This document shows positions 1 to 11,182 of a stretch of DNA of 64,000 bases, piece by piece (the stretch's first letter is position 1; each line of letters starts with the position of its first letter). The DNA comes from Massospora cicadina (taxonomy: Eukaryota; Entomophthoromycota; Entomophthoromycetes; Entomophthorales; Entomophthoraceae), in the NCBI GenBank assembly GCA_022478985.1, contig JAKSZP010000001.1, positions 930,001 through 994,000 of the forward strand, read 5' to 3'. The position numbers were made by a program, and so were the translations under genes. The notes beneath the pieces were generated by a model. That model worked only from the letters and a program-made list of their open reading frames with translations. It did not search any database and was not told where the DNA came from.

Positions 1-179
1 TCTTTATATTTATGGCGCAGTTCCTTCTCTACTTCCTGGGAAACCCTAATCATGGTAGGGGTCAAGCGAGGGTTCTCAGGGGTAATCTGATAAACTGAAA
101 TTGAGTCCTCCTCTAGACCATATGAGCAAATAAACAGTTTGTTTTGAGTTAAATCGCTTGCATTATAAAACGCGTTTTT

Positions 180-629
180 TCATTTGAATGAACCCCCATT
201 TGTTTTGAGGGTTTGGTGTGTATCATTATCCAGGGCCATCACCCCCAAGCCCGGAGCCAATGCCTCAGTGTGCTCCTTGGAAACGTGTCTGGGAGAAAGA
301 ATGATAACAGAATCCTTTTTGTTAAGTGCGGGTTTGGACCCTATGATGTTCCCAATTTCCACCAAGATGGGGAGGAAATCAGTGGGAAGCATCTCACGAT
401 TCAAGGAAAATTCACTAGTTGAGGAGGCGGTATTTATAGGGATGACCATGGGTGACATCATTATGGTGGAATTGACTGAAACTGTTACATCATTCTCAGG
501 GCTAGACCCCTGTGCAGTTCCAAATTTGGAAGACATCAAAGGATTCGAAGGATAAGATTCCCTCATTTCCAAAGGCGCGCGCAACTTTTTGGCACCCATA
601 TTTATATGATTCAATCTGATGATGGCCAA
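180..629 (-). pseudogene. Element L, unrecognised region downstream of Gag
   Basis: This open stretch of about 150 codons lies downstream of the Gag-like segment of element L and continues off the left edge. It is rich in Ser, Pro and Thr and I recognise no domain in it. From its position it could be the linker between Gag and protease of a chromovirus, but no zinc knuckle or D-S/T-G protease motif is visible. A plus-strand ORF overlaps the same bases, so the coding strand is inferred only from the neighbouring L segments. Confidence 0.3.
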
Positions 630-678
630 ATTACCTGGCCCCTTCTGGGTTGGGGCAGAGAAACTACCCCAAAGGATT

Positions 679-1017
679 TCAACAAGTTGATCGAATTTGG
701 AAGGAGGCGACTGCCAAATTGGGGAGTTTTTGTATTGACATATCCAAGGTCAAACAGAGAAACGCCGTTTTAACCTCTTCAGTTAAGGGCAAAGCCTGGG
801 CTTTTTTGCAGAATTCACTTAAGTAGACCTTCATCGGATGACCTGCTTGACGCAGAGAAAAGAACTTGAAGAAGGAATGGAAGGAGGCTTCATCAGGTCT
901 ATTTTGCTCCAAGACCTGTTCCAAACCCCCTATTGCATTCCACAAGAGAGGCTGGGTGCGGAGTACCACAAAAACCCAGTCTCCAGCCTCGGGAGACAAC
1001 TGGGACAATAGATCCAC
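679..1017 (-). pseudogene. Element L, Gag-like segment
   Basis: About 110 codons of helical, Gag-like sequence follow directly after the membrane-segment ORF of L. The part around FFKFFSLRQAG and VYLSEFCKKAQALPL resembles the helical core of Ty3 Gag proteins, such as the Gag of element B, where a similar run (DEYGQMFRALARAAKAP) also follows a membrane module. Gag packages element RNA in cytoplasmic particles. The assignment rests on position and weak resemblance. The frame ends early and is shifted relative to its neighbours. Confidence 0.45.
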
Positions 1018-1020
1018 TCC

Positions 1021-1761
1021 TCACAAAAGCAGATGAGAACCAGATGAATTGTTCATGTCTAACGAGGGTTTTAGTTCCAGGGAAGCTAAGGCCTGATGAA
1101 TTTCCGCATAAATCTCAGGAGAAAGGTGGGGAATCACAATCTTAGGATCGCGAAAAGTCTGAGACCACCAGGTATGAGCAGGAAGGGTGGGTACTTCCCA
1201 ATTGGTAGTTGCAAGAATAACTCCGAGATGCACCAGTACAAAACCAAATGAGAAAACTGTGGTGAGCACCATCGTGGCAGTGACAAATGGCCAGCGCACC
1301 CAATTTACTAATAAAGAAAGTCCCACACGGATAATTCTTATGTACATATAATAAAAGGGTTGATTGACTAATGTCAAGAGAGTATCTGTAACTCTCTTGT
1401 TCCCAGCAAGGTGATGTGGGATGAAAACCCACATTGCTAGGGAACTAGCCATTAGAAGAATGGGAAGACAAGCACCTCGAGCAGTGCCCATGCAAAAGGT
1501 ACCCCAAGCAAGTGTATAAATAGCAACATAAAATACCAGGTAAGTAAGAAACAACACTGCTTGAGTGGACCACAGAGGGGCATCCATAATCAAGTGTGGC
1601 TTGATGTCAGGGGTTTTGGGTGCCTCGATCTGGAGGGGACCTGAGCGGCCCACAGGTGCCCCTGGGATTTTGGTAAATTGCGAGATAAGGTAGTGGCCCA
1701 CATGGTTGGAGACCTCCCCAAAGAGGTCCACCACCAGGGTTGCCCAAGGAACCATTGTAAA
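1021..1761 (-). pseudogene. Element L multi-pass membrane segment ahead of Gag
   Basis: The open frame encodes at least three strongly hydrophobic stretches: one around VLFLTYLVFYVAIYTLAW, one around PILLMASSLAMWVFIP, and one around VTATMVLTTVFSFGFVLVHL. The last two align in order and spacing with the ORF that starts in the LTR of element B (53326-53946). The N-terminal end lies on the far side of LINE-1 at 7039-7119, where the same frame reads through the duplicated target site. The role is unknown; a membrane-anchored extension of Gag is an inference. A host membrane protein was considered, but the match to B and the Gag-like sequence that follows argue for an element gene. Confidence 0.6.
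1744..1761. repeat. 18-bp target-site duplication of LINE-1
   Basis: The 18 bases beginning CCAAGGAACC and ending TTGTAAA occur here and again, unchanged, at 7039-7056. They directly flank LINE-1, which is the normal product of target-primed reverse transcription. Confidence 0.95.
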
Positions 1762-1866
1762 TTTTAAATTTATTGTGGGGAAGGCCGACCATGGGATGGA
1801 CACTTCTGAATATGACTCAGAAGAGACAAAACTTAGTACCAGGGGAGGCACCCCAGAGAAGTGATG

Positions 1867-4800
1867 CTATCTCTTGTTGCCAGCGGGAACACCACTTATG
1901 GGGAGGTGGAGGAAACGTGTGAAGGGGCCATATCCACAATTGAGCACGTGTGGAGGAAGGGGTCTGATTTGATGAACCAGACTGGGAACCAGGAAGAGAC
2001 CAGCTGTCGGCGACGCGGTGGGAGGTATCCAAACATCCACGCTTGGAAGTGGTCCACCAAATGGGACTGGAATCTTTGTACCACTTCTGGGAGGGTGGGG
2101 GTGGAGCCTGCGATGGCATCTAAGACAATCGTGTGGATGGTCCACATGGCAATTGCAACCACCAAAGCACGAAGGGAGGGCAGAAGGGGGAGGCCATTGA
2201 TAGAGCGAACATATCTCTTGACAGACTGAAGGGATGCGTTTGATCCTGGCCCAGAAGGCGTTGAACTTCGCGCCATATCACTTTAGAGGTAGGGCACTTC
2301 TCCAGGCGGTGAAACAGCGTTCCATACTGGCCACACATGACACAGGATGAGTGTAAAGCGTTAGAGCGCTCAGCTGTACGATACACCCACCTCAGGCAGT
2401 GCCACACATGGGAGCGGACTTGAGGTTGCAACAGAGGATGGTGTACATATTTCCAGATATTTTTTTAGGTCTCAATGGAGTAAGGGATGTCCATCATGTC
2501 CAGGTAGTCCACCCTGGATAGGACATGGGGTCAAATGGGGATCACGCCATCATGGATGGGTAGCCCCTGTACCTCTTGTGTGAACTGAGGAGAGGGGCGG
2601 CCTCTTTGGGTTGTATGTCCGCTGATACAAATTCTCCACTCAGCGCTCCGCATAGAGAGGAGGATTCGTTTGTAGTGGGTTTTAGTCCCGTGAGGACCTG
2701 TGGCTGATGTATGTGAAGCGAGGTATTTCATCAGGGAGTGGGGGTTTGATGGATTGTTGAGGCCTAAGGCGCGGGAGAAGTTGGAGCGGGCTGCGCGGGA
2801 CCAGTGTTGGGAGGGGAGTGTAGGGGTGGTGACGGCCGCAATCCAGGTACCCAGGATCTTGGTGGCATGGGCTTTGAAGTCAAGCAGGCCCATGCCACCA
2901 TGATGTTGAGGGCCAAACATGACCTCTAGCTGCACTGGTGGAAGGTGGCCTGACCAAAGCCATCCTTGCAGCAAGGTGTACAAGGATTTGTAGAAGCTTG
3001 GGGAGAAGGGGATGGCATGGGCTCCAAACCAGACTTTGGAGAGGAGCATGGAGTTGGCTAAAACAATCCTGACAGTAAGGGAAGTAGGGTGGGCTCTGAG
3101 AGAGGCGATTTGCTTCGTCACGTTATCCAGAATATGGCACTCCATTACTGCTGACGCGTATCCGCCTGCCTCCATCCACACACCCAAATGGCGTACTGGT
3201 CCTATGGTAGGACATGGCACGAAGGGGAGCACCAGTGGGGCGGTGTGTTTTGAATTAGTAGGGCGAGGATGTGGGCGAGCAGATGGTCCAGGTTGGGAAC
3301 TAATTGCTGGGGTCCAGCAGTTCTGAAACCGACCAAGGAGGATGATTTTGGCTTTGGAAGCGTTCAGTGCCGCGTTGCTTACCCAGGAATACTCCTGGAT
3401 GAGAGCTTCAAGCGCGCGTGCATTTTGATTATTAGACACCCCCACCACACAATCATCTGCGAACGCCATTATCTTGACTGGGGCTTGGCCTGGCACGTGG
3501 ACCCCAGTGAGTTGGGCATTCACATTTCGCAGTAGTGGGTCAAGGCTGAAGTTGTATAAAAGTGGGCTGAAGGGGTCCCCTTGTCACAAGCCCCTTTGAG
3601 GGCGGACTACTTCCGTTAGGAAGCCAGGGCCACGCACTGCCATTGTTGCAGATTCTGTGAGCAGCATTACCCAGTTGATGAAGTGAGGGGGTAGGCGGAA
3701 TTGATGGAGGCAGGCCCTGAGGTATTCCAAGTTTACTCTATCATAGGCTTTTGTTGGTCCAAGAATACAAGTGCCCCAGAGGCTGTGGACTGACATACAT
3801 TAGCCACAGAGTGCACGTTATCCCAAATTGACCTTCTGGGGATGAAACCGAATTGTTCTGGGGAGATGGTGGCAGATGCTACAGTCCCTAAACGGTTAGC
3901 CATGATTTTTGTTAAAATTATGGTGTCTGTGTTTGTTAGAGAAATGGGGTGCCAGTTGGCTAGGTCTAGCTTATTCCCTTTCTTAAAGAGTGTGATGGTG
4001 AAGGCCTCTTGTCCTCCTGGCAGGAGGCATGTTTCCAAAAGGCTCTGGTTAAGTGAGACCAGCAGTAGTGGGGATATATATTTGAAGTATTTTTTGTAGA
4101 ATTCATATGGAATGCCATCTGGGCTGGGGCATTTCTGATTTGGTGCACCGCAAATGGCTGTCCATAATTCGTTTGGAGTAATCAAATTCATTATTTATGG
4201 GTATCAGAAAATGGAGCGGATGTGGACTTGGTCAAGAAATTCCGCCACTTTGGCCAGCTGAATTGGATTGGAGTGGTTCAACTCAAAGTAATACTGTTGC
4301 ATTTCGATTGCCACTTCAGCCGGTGTATCCACAATGGAATTATCTGATCTTCACACCTGTGTGCAGGCCACGCTCTGGTGTGGTGCAAATTTTTTTTTAA
4401 AGAAATATGCGGTGCACTTGTCACCTTTTGTGATACATGTGGCCCTGTACTGAACACAAACCTGATGTTTGTGTTGTCTTTCAAGTGCATTGAGATGGGC
4501 AGCTGCCTCCGCCCACTTTCGTCCCCATGCAGAGCTGTATCCTGTAGCTGGGATGTTGGACTCTAAGTGTGCCAATTCTGCCAGAGCGCGCGAGATAACT
4601 GCTGATGTGGCTCATGAGCATCTGGAGGAGAGATGGTGAGAGTGGCGGATGGTGTCATCTTTGAAAGTTGACCATGTGGAAATGGGGTCTACGCAAAATG
4701 GTGCAACAAACTTTTTTGCCATAGTTGCCTCTTCTACCCACGTGGAAAATCCTGGCAACCTGAGCTCGGGGGGCAGAGTTTGTACCAATGTGGGGCCTTA

Positions 4801-5522
4801 GCAGCCGTGACAGGTAGGTGGTAGGTTAGTAAGACCAGTCAATGGTCAGAGAATTCCAATTTTGTTGTCTTGAAGTGGGAGAAGTGGGGTTTGAATTTCG
4901 CCGGTATTAGAATAATGTCAATGCGGGTCATGGACCTTAATTGGCTGTTGTGGACGTGGGGCCATATCATGTTTTCGAGCAGTGGGGCATGCTGCGGCAG
5001 TGCATCCATTAACCTGAGGGTGGCCTTTAGAATGAGTAGTTCTATGTGACCCTGGGGGGCGTGGGGTGAGGAAGGCCACTGGTCCATTGGTGTGTTTAGC
5101 CAACAGTTCATGTCGCTGACTATGAAGGAGTCTGGGGGTAGCAGGAGGGATTTGACCGATGAGAAAAATTACCAACACTCGCGTGCACCATTTGGGGCAT
5201 AGATGTTGATGATTGCATGTGCTACGTCAGCCCATGAGAAGGTGACAACAAGCACTCAGCCATTTAGGAATGTTTCTGAGGATAAAAATTTGAAAAAACT
5301 ATCTTTCTGAATTAGCACCCCACAGTGCATCAACCAAAAGGATAGGGATGGGAGGAGCATTGTTTTCCAAGCCTCCTCAGAACCTCGTGGACAGTGGGAC
5401 TCCTGGATGGCCAGGATATCCATGGGTAAATTGTGTTGTAAAAAACTCAGTTTCCTAGCCTGGGATGGGGAGGCCTTGAGTCCGGCGATATTCAACATCC
5501 CTATGGTGAAGGTTTCCCCCAT
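1867..5522 (-). pseudogene. LINE-1 ORF2: endonuclease, reverse transcriptase, C-terminal CCHC (broken)
   Basis: The start is MGETFTIGMLNIAGL, an APE-endonuclease N-terminus with its LNIA motif, followed by DILAIQESH, which supplies the catalytic Glu. GDMNCW-like and FSDH motifs follow near 5110-4840. The reverse transcriptase runs from about 4190 to 2530 with WHPISLTNTD, EQFGFIPRRS and AFADDCVVG, which supplies the F-A-D-D catalytic box. The C-terminal CVMCGQYGTLFHRLEKC motif lies near 2340. Several frameshifts break the frame, including at about 5170, 4190 and 3590; QQGD of the RT is damaged at the last. In an intact LINE this protein nicks the target and copies the RNA there. Confidence 0.9.
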
Positions 5523-5689
5523 TGCACCTTAGGTGCAAGGGGCAGGCACCTGGGCCCACCATCCTCTTCTAGATCCCCGCGGGCCTTCACAGCAGCGCGG
5601 GTGTTAGCAGCAATGCTATTGGAGTTTTTGTTGATTTTTGCGGAAGTGAGTCACATTAGCTTTAGCCTTTGCTTTTTGTTTTCCCGACG

Positions 5690-6955
5690 TCAGACGAATT
5701 TTTTGCGGTGCGGGTGAGTTTGGTGCACCATTAAGCGGGTCAAATTTTTTTTTTCAGTTGGGATGGGTCCCAAGTCAGTTTCAATTGGAGCTTGGGTGCA
5801 ACGATTGGGTGAGATCAAATCTCCCATTGGATCCTCAGATTGAGTGGCCTGCTTGGCATGGGCTTCCCAATCTGATTGGTTGATGGATTCCCAAGTTGCT
5901 TCCATTGCAAAGGTCTCCATGTCCTCCTGGCGTTGTGAGTGTGGGATAGCGGTGGTGGCTTTGGCCGCTTCCTTGGCCGCGGCCCTATGGACCTGCTTGG
6001 CCTTCTTCCGCTCTTGTGGGGAGATAGGCTTTACCATTAGGTAGCAGCCTTGTGCTCCCCACGGGAAGGCCTCCTTGGTGCTTGTGGTTGGTTCATAGTG
6101 CGACTCTCCGCTGGCCATGGCCGCTGAGGGGTGTTCTTGGAATGTGACACCCTCCTTGATGGGGCATGCATGTGCCTTATGGCTGAATGAATCACAATGG
6201 GTGCAAATGGGGGGCGCGCTGTCCACGGTCACCTGGAATGGGTGGGTGGTATGCCCTGCAATATTAATAAAAGTGGAGTGCGGGATCTGGGTTAGGTCCT
6301 TCATGATCTCCTCAGTTGGGGTCAGAACTGCGATGGCTTTGCCGGTGCACAGGTGTGGCATCAGCATGAAGTGTTGCATTTTGAAAGATTGTATTTCGCC
6401 GTATTGGCGAGACCATCTTTCAGGTGTTGTTCCAAATTGTCACATTTTACTGTAGTAGGCAAAAAGTCAAACGTGAGGAAAATTTGGTTTGATTTTGTCC
6501 ATCTGGTGCATTTAGTTTTGATGACCCATTGCCCTTTGGGGAGGTCAACCACTACGCGCACCGCTGCAGCCTCATCTGCTGCCGTTTTGCTTTCAAAACC
6601 TAGGTCCAGATAACCGCGTGACATGGAGTGAGGTGCAACGTATACCGCGGTCAGGAAAATTATGTGTGTACATCTTCACAAAATTTTTCCCATAAGGCCA
6701 TTTTTTGGATGTCCAGAAACACACAGACTCCAAATTCCACCGACAAAAGTGGCTGGGAGTGTGGCGTGTTGATGTACTGGTTGCATCGTGCTTGCCATGC
6801 GAGTATCTCCGGGGAAATAGTGACCACCAGTTTCTTAGTATTTTTGTCAATTCAGCCATATTCTCCAGGGCGTTTTCAAACGTTGGAGGCCATGGGCCTT
6901 CCACCTGCTCCTCTTACCTTGCTTGCCCAACTGCTCCATGACATGGGCGCAGACT
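5690..6955 (-). pseudogene. LINE-1 ORF1: RNA-binding zinc-knuckle protein (broken)
   Basis: The protein is the LINE RNA-binding chaperone type. It has an N-terminal fold resembling an RRM around VCVFLDIQKMALW, a second segment around IFLTFDFLPTTVK, and a CCHC knuckle CTHCDSFSHKAHAC. The tail is long, polar and rich in Lys, Gln and Ala. Frameshifts occur near 6600 and 6380. A TGA soon after the first ATG is shared with LINE-2, so the true start may be further downstream or the source copy was already defective. Confidence 0.85.
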
Positions 6956-7056
6956 AATCTCCTCTGTGAGATTATCAAACTAGATTCAGTCTTGAATTGA
7001 ATAGGTTGCAATAGTGATTGCAACGAGAAAGAAAAGTTCCAAGGAACCATTGTAAA

Positions 7057-7423
7057 AACGTAAAATAACAGGGTGTTTTTATTAAGAAAGTCGATCAACA
7101 AGGAGTGTTGATCACACATCGATGAATCCCCCCTTGGGTTGGGACCATCTAGTACTAAAAAAAGGAGTGTTGATCACAAAAACCTATTTAAAAAGAATTG
7201 GGGAAATTTGGGTTCTGCAGAAATGAGCCCAAGCCTTGACATTCCAATAAACAGACGCTTCCATCCGTTTTGGTAAAATACACCAAAAGTGCCTTCACTC
7301 AAGTAATTGATTGAAGCCTTATTTTACTAGAAGCCAAAATCTCATAGCTGGAGTGGGACTCGAACCCTTGCTTTCCAACCAAGCTAATCAAACCGTCCTT
7401 ATTCAAAACATAAATTGTTCGTT
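7057..7423. other. Gap between L and D with PPT-like tract and short repeats
   Basis: There is no gene here. The 15-mer GGAGTGTTGATCACA occurs twice, near 7101 and 7163. Between the copies lies a minus-strand polypurine-like tract (CCCAAGGGGGG). This looks like the end of an LTR-element body abutting an LTR. The rest, up to D, contains only the tRNA-like segment listed separately. Confidence 0.5.
7330..7405 (-). mobile_element. Possible tRNA-derived SINE head
   Basis: On the minus strand, TTAGCTTGGTTGG resembles an RNA polymerase III A box and GGGTTCGAGTCCCACTCC is a strong B box. Only a few bases separate them, much less than in a tRNA. This suggests a collapsed tRNA-derived promoter. No target duplication or tail could be found, so its extent is unknown. 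Confidence 0.35.
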
Positions 7424-8500
7424 TTAAGGCCTGAGCTGAAATAAGAGGCTGGGCGTTTTGCACACCATTAGTATCACCTGGGCTTGCTTGGCTTGCACCC
7501 AGCGTTGATCTAAAGTGTGCTTCAAGTCAGGAAGAGCCTGAAGCTTCATCTTCTGGGCCTCCTGTTGCCCAGCCTTGTCCCTAGCATCAATGCCTACTAT
7601 CATGTCATCCAACCATGACAAGAATACATCCTTAGCTAAGAGGGCAGGTATGCCTGGTTCCTACCCATACAAGACTCAGAATGGTGAATTTTTTAAAATC
7701 TGGTGATAGCTAATCCAGTATTCCATAAGTGCACTATGCAAATATTGATCCCAGTGAAGAGGATCATATGAGGCCAACTTTTGCAGAATGGAAACCAAGG
7801 TTCCATTTGCTCTTTCCACTGTTTCATTAGTGGAGGGGTTATATGGAGCAGAGAAGAGTTGTTGTGCTCCCATAGAAGTGGCCAGAAGTTTGACTACTAT
7901 GGAGGTGAAGTCCTTGCCATTATTACAGAGTAGTATTTGGGGACAACCGTGACGGGTGAAGATGTGTTGCTGTAAAAAGGTGGCGGTGGCCTTAGCTGTT
8001 TGAGCAGGAAGAGCTACAGCTTCAACCCACTTAGTGAGGTGGTCAATAGCTACTAGGATAAAGCTGTTCCCACTAGTAGACTGAGGAAAGGGACCTATTA
8101 AATCTAAGCTGATGGTATGGAATGGTTGTTGTGGGGTAGTTGGTTGATATTGGTATCTAGACTTGAAGCCAAATTGCTTCTTACAAGTAAGGCAGGCTTC
8201 CAAAACATCAATAAGAGATTCCATCATTCCATTCTAGTTAAAACGATCCTTAATCCACTCATAGGTTTTCTTTGCCCCTCCATGACCTAGGGTATAATGT
8301 GCTTCTAAGATAGAAGGTACACATTCCGAAGGTCAAAGGTAAGGTAGACATTTTGTCCCCACCTGCTTATACAACTTCCCATCTTCAGCATTAGTGTTAT
8401 GGGAGTACCGGGCTAACATCTTCTGAACGGGCTCCTCTTCATCCTCCCATTCATTGGGGTCATTAAGAGGTCATGTAACCTCTCTGCTTCACTATTATCC
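7424..8500 (-). pseudogene. Element D integrase
   Basis: The Ty3 integrase core is clear at 8227-7676: SLDLIGPFPQ (first catalytic Asp), VAIDHLTKWVEAVALP, then APYNPSTNETVERANGT carrying the catalytic Glu. The second catalytic Asp is lost: the motif reads LLCNNGKDF where element H has LLCDNGKNF. Upstream, towards 8500, the zinc-binding region is shifted and interrupted. After FQVLYG-like sequence the C-terminus departs from that of H (AKDVFL then SWLDDMIVG), and the GPF module seen in H is missing. The protein is not functional. Confidence 0.85.
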
Positions 8501-9799
8501 AAGTGAAGGACTGGTAGTCAAGTCAACCCATCAACATTCAAGTGACATATTCCAGCGCGGTGTTCAATCTTCATGTCATAAGGCTGGAGCTTTAGAGCCC
8601 AGCGAGCTAGTCGACCAGTAGGATCCTTCATGTTCAGTAATCACTTTAGAAATGTGTGGTCAGTAACTACAGTGAAGGTAGTTCCATAGAGGAAAGGGCG
8701 ATAGTGCTTTACAGATAACAGAACAGCAAGGCGCTCCTTCTCTGTGACACTGTAGTTACGTTATCTTTTGACAGCATCTTGTTAAAGTAGGAGACAGGAT
8801 GATCTACTCCGTTTTCATCTAACTGGGCTAAGATGGCCCCAACGGCATAGTATGAAGCATCAGTGAATAAGATGAAGGGTTTATTATAATCTGGGTGCTG
8901 TAGGATAAAACATTGTTGCAGCAGTTGTTTAAGCGTCTCAAAAGCAGCCTTCTGTTCTGCACCCCACTGGAAAGGAGTGTTCTTGGTTAATAGGCGGGCA
9001 AGAGGTTCACTGAGCTGGGCAAACTTAGAGATAAACTGACGATAATATCCCATCATCCCTAGAAATACCTAAATGTCTCGTAGGTTCTTAGGGGGAGGCA
9101 TCTTTGAAATTGCTTTAACCTTATCTACCATGGGTTGAATTCCATTTTTAGAAATATAGTGTCCAAGGAAATCCAATTTCTTTTGGAAGAATGTACATTT
9201 TGAAGGCTTCAAAATGATATTTGACTTGCATCTCTTCAAATACCTCCTTCAGATGATCAAGATGTTCATGGAAGGTTCATGAGAATACTGTTATATCATC
9301 AAAGTATACAATGACACAAGTTAACTTTAGGTCCAAAAATGTTTTTTGCCCGCTAAAAAGAGGCAGGCGCGTTGCAAAACCCTTGAGGTAATTGTGTGGG
9401 TTGGAAGAGACCTTTACTACAGATAAGAGAGCATTTCTCCTGATCTTGAGGAGAAAGGTCCATTTTCCAATAGCCGCTAGCTAAGTCCATGGCAGAAAAT
9501 AAATTAGAGCCTAAGAGTTGGGCTAAAGCGTTATCAATACAAGGAAGAGGATAGCTGTCCTTTTTTGTGAGGTTATTTAACCTTTGGTAATCCATTATTA
9601 TCCTATGTCCTCCATTATTCTTTTTTATTAGCAAGAGAGGGGAAAACCAGGGGCTTTGTGAAGGAACTAACAACCCCACATCAAGTAACTGCTGTAGTTC
9701 TGTCCTAATTTGCTGTTCCTCCACCTTGGACTTGTGGTAGGGCTTTGCCCTAATGGGATGGGCATTACCCACTTCAATGGAGTGGCAACAGCCCTTCAT
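8501..9799 (-). pseudogene. Element D reverse transcriptase and RNase H
   Basis: The RT begins near HPIRAKPYHKS and continues with IIMDYQRLNNLTKKDSYPLP and FSAMDLASGYWKMDL. After a frameshift at about 9350 the catalytic box reads IVYFDDITVFS. RNase H follows with ILFTDASYYAVGAILAQ at about 8880 and VTDHTFLK near 8665. Stops and shifts occur at about 9300, 9070 and 8700. An intact enzyme of this type would copy element RNA into DNA in the virus-like particle. Confidence 0.9.
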
Positions 9800-9816
9800 G
9801 TGACCATAATCGTTAT

Positions 9817-10217
9817 CTAATTTGGAGAATATGTCACTATAGTCATTAAGGAGAGTATGAACTTTTTCAGCTCATATGGGGTAATCTCATTTAAAATATG
9901 GACATTGAGCAAGGTACACACCATGTTATCTGTTGGCAGGCCCATATCCATCATGGAGCCAATGGAGTGGATCTGTTCAATGTCATCCACAGGGACTAAC
10001 AAATTCTATGCCAATCTCCTGGTGTTTTTTTCACAACTATGTCTTTTGAGGTGAGGTTTCCTAATAGCAGCGTAATGGGCTTCTGGTAGGCTGGGTCAAG
10101 AATACCAGGAAATACCCGAGTCTCCAAGGTACTGACGCCATCAATACTAACAAAATGCAACAAACAGTGGCGTGGGATATGAAGCGTAAATTTTTGTGTC
10201 AACCACTCGTTGTTCAC
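9817..10217 (-). pseudogene. Element D dUTPase-like domain between protease and RT
   Basis: The frame reads KFTLHIPRHCLLHFVSIDG, then GILDPAYQKPITLLLGN and LTSKDIVVKK followed by GDW. The second and third pieces match the order and spacing of dUTPase motifs 3 and 4, normally G-V-I-D-x-x-Y-x-G...V-x-L-x-N and a G-D-R-I-A-Q-L stretch. The motif-3 Asp and Tyr are kept. dUTPases hydrolyse dUTP and limit uracil in cDNA. Equivalent segments occur at the same place in E, G and J/K. The assignment rests on motif reading only. It could instead be a structural linker with the same fold. Confidence 0.6.
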
Positions 10218-10429
10218 CAGGCTTGATTATGACCTCATCTGCAGCATAAAAAAGGATAACTTCTCTAGCATCCACTGAATCAGGCAACTTCTTGGTGTCG
10301 CGCCAAGAAGTGGTATATGACAAATATATCTCTGAGAGGGGTATTCAAACAGGCAAGAGTACTCATGCTTACTGAACTCTTTATTGGATAAGACTAACGG
10401 ATTTTATAGTTGAGTAATGAGAGTTAACC

Positions 10430-11182
10430 TTACTTCAGGTTGATTATTCCCTCATACTCAATCATAAACTGAGTGCTTATGAGCATATCATACGCAATAC
10501 TATCCAAAGCCACAACAGGGGCTGATAAAATAAGCTTCCCAACTCTAATGGGAAGAGAGGAATATGCCCCAATAGCATGGGTATTGTTGGGGTCAGCAGT
10601 TCCAAACTCCTGCGTGTACTCCAAGTCAGGCGCTAACTTGATCTTCTTGGTAAGCTTAGTGGATATCACATTGACTAGGGAGCCAGTGTCCAAGATGGCC
10701 AAGATACGGACCTTTTGAATGATTACTTTAACCTTAGTGAGGGTACCTCCAAAGTTAGGTGACAAGGCTAAAACCTCATTGAGCCGTAAGGTGGAGGTGA
10801 GTTTTTTAGCAGTCTCAGGGTAGTTGTTCATAATGGTTTGTAAGGGATGAACACGCTGAAGAGGTTTAATCAATCCAGCTAAGAATTGATCACCATCTCT
10901 GGCAGTGTCAATCACTTGTGGACACCCTAAGATTTGACTGAGGTACGTTCCCTCAGGGATGGTAGTCTCGTCTACTCCTCCAGAGTTCAGGTGATCAGAA
11001 ACCTCTACCTCTGCGGGGGCTCCAAGTATGTAGTAACCAAAAACATCATAACCCCCTTTAAATTCGTCCCCAAAGGTATTCTCAACAACTAGCAAGGCCA
11101 CGATGGAGGTAGGAGAGATGGCCACAGGAGATTGAATAGTCTTAGGGCACGCCTTTACCAGATTAGCTAGAGGGGTAGGCAC
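10430..11182 (-). pseudogene. Element D aspartic protease region
   Basis: The retropepsin active site reads ILAILDTGSLVNVIS (D-T-G) near 10690. It is followed by EFGTADPNNTHAIGAYSSLP and a C-terminal flap region ending at MIEYEGIINLK. The same layout is seen in E, G and J/K. The N-terminal half of this frame is a linker of about 150 residues. It overlaps the gag frame by about 16 bases in another phase, so a gag/pro frameshift, programmed or mutational, lies near 11170. The enzyme would cut the Gag-Pol polyprotein. Confidence 0.85.

Larger units (their letters stand above)
1762..7038 (-). mobile_element. LINE-1: full-length non-LTR retrotransposon copy
   Basis: This 5.28-kb element has ORF1 with a CCHC knuckle, then ORF2 with an APE-type endonuclease, a reverse transcriptase and a C-terminal CCHC motif. 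Its minus-strand 3' end is CCCCACAATAAATTTAAA, a short A/T-rich tail with an AATAAA signal instead of a long poly(A). It is flanked by perfect 18-bp target duplications. It is collinear over its whole length with LINE-2, and both copies begin at the same 5' sequence (AACTTTTCTTTCTCGTTGCA on the minus strand), so it is not 5'-truncated. It interrupts the leader/LTR region of element L. Its frames carry more stops and shifts than those of LINE-2. Confidence 0.95.
1387..7113 (-). repeat. Tentative 5' LTR of element L, split by LINE-1
   Basis: Read on the minus strand, a polypurine-like tract (CCCAAGGGGGG) ends just before TGTGATCAACACTCC at about 7113. A GAGAGTTACA end, like the GCGTTACA end of the LTR of B, lies at 1387. 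Removing LINE-1 and one target copy leaves about 430 bp. No second LTR copy is in the window, so the boundaries are inferred by analogy with B. Confidence 0.35.

Noticed and set aside
184..555. Plus-strand ORF of 123 codons
   Set aside because: It overlaps a minus-strand frame in line with element L and has no recognisable features; treated as a shadow.
1021..1851. Host membrane-protein gene interrupted by a LINE
   Set aside because: The hydrophobic pattern matches the LTR-borne ORF of element B and a Gag-like segment follows, so an element origin is more likely than a host gene.
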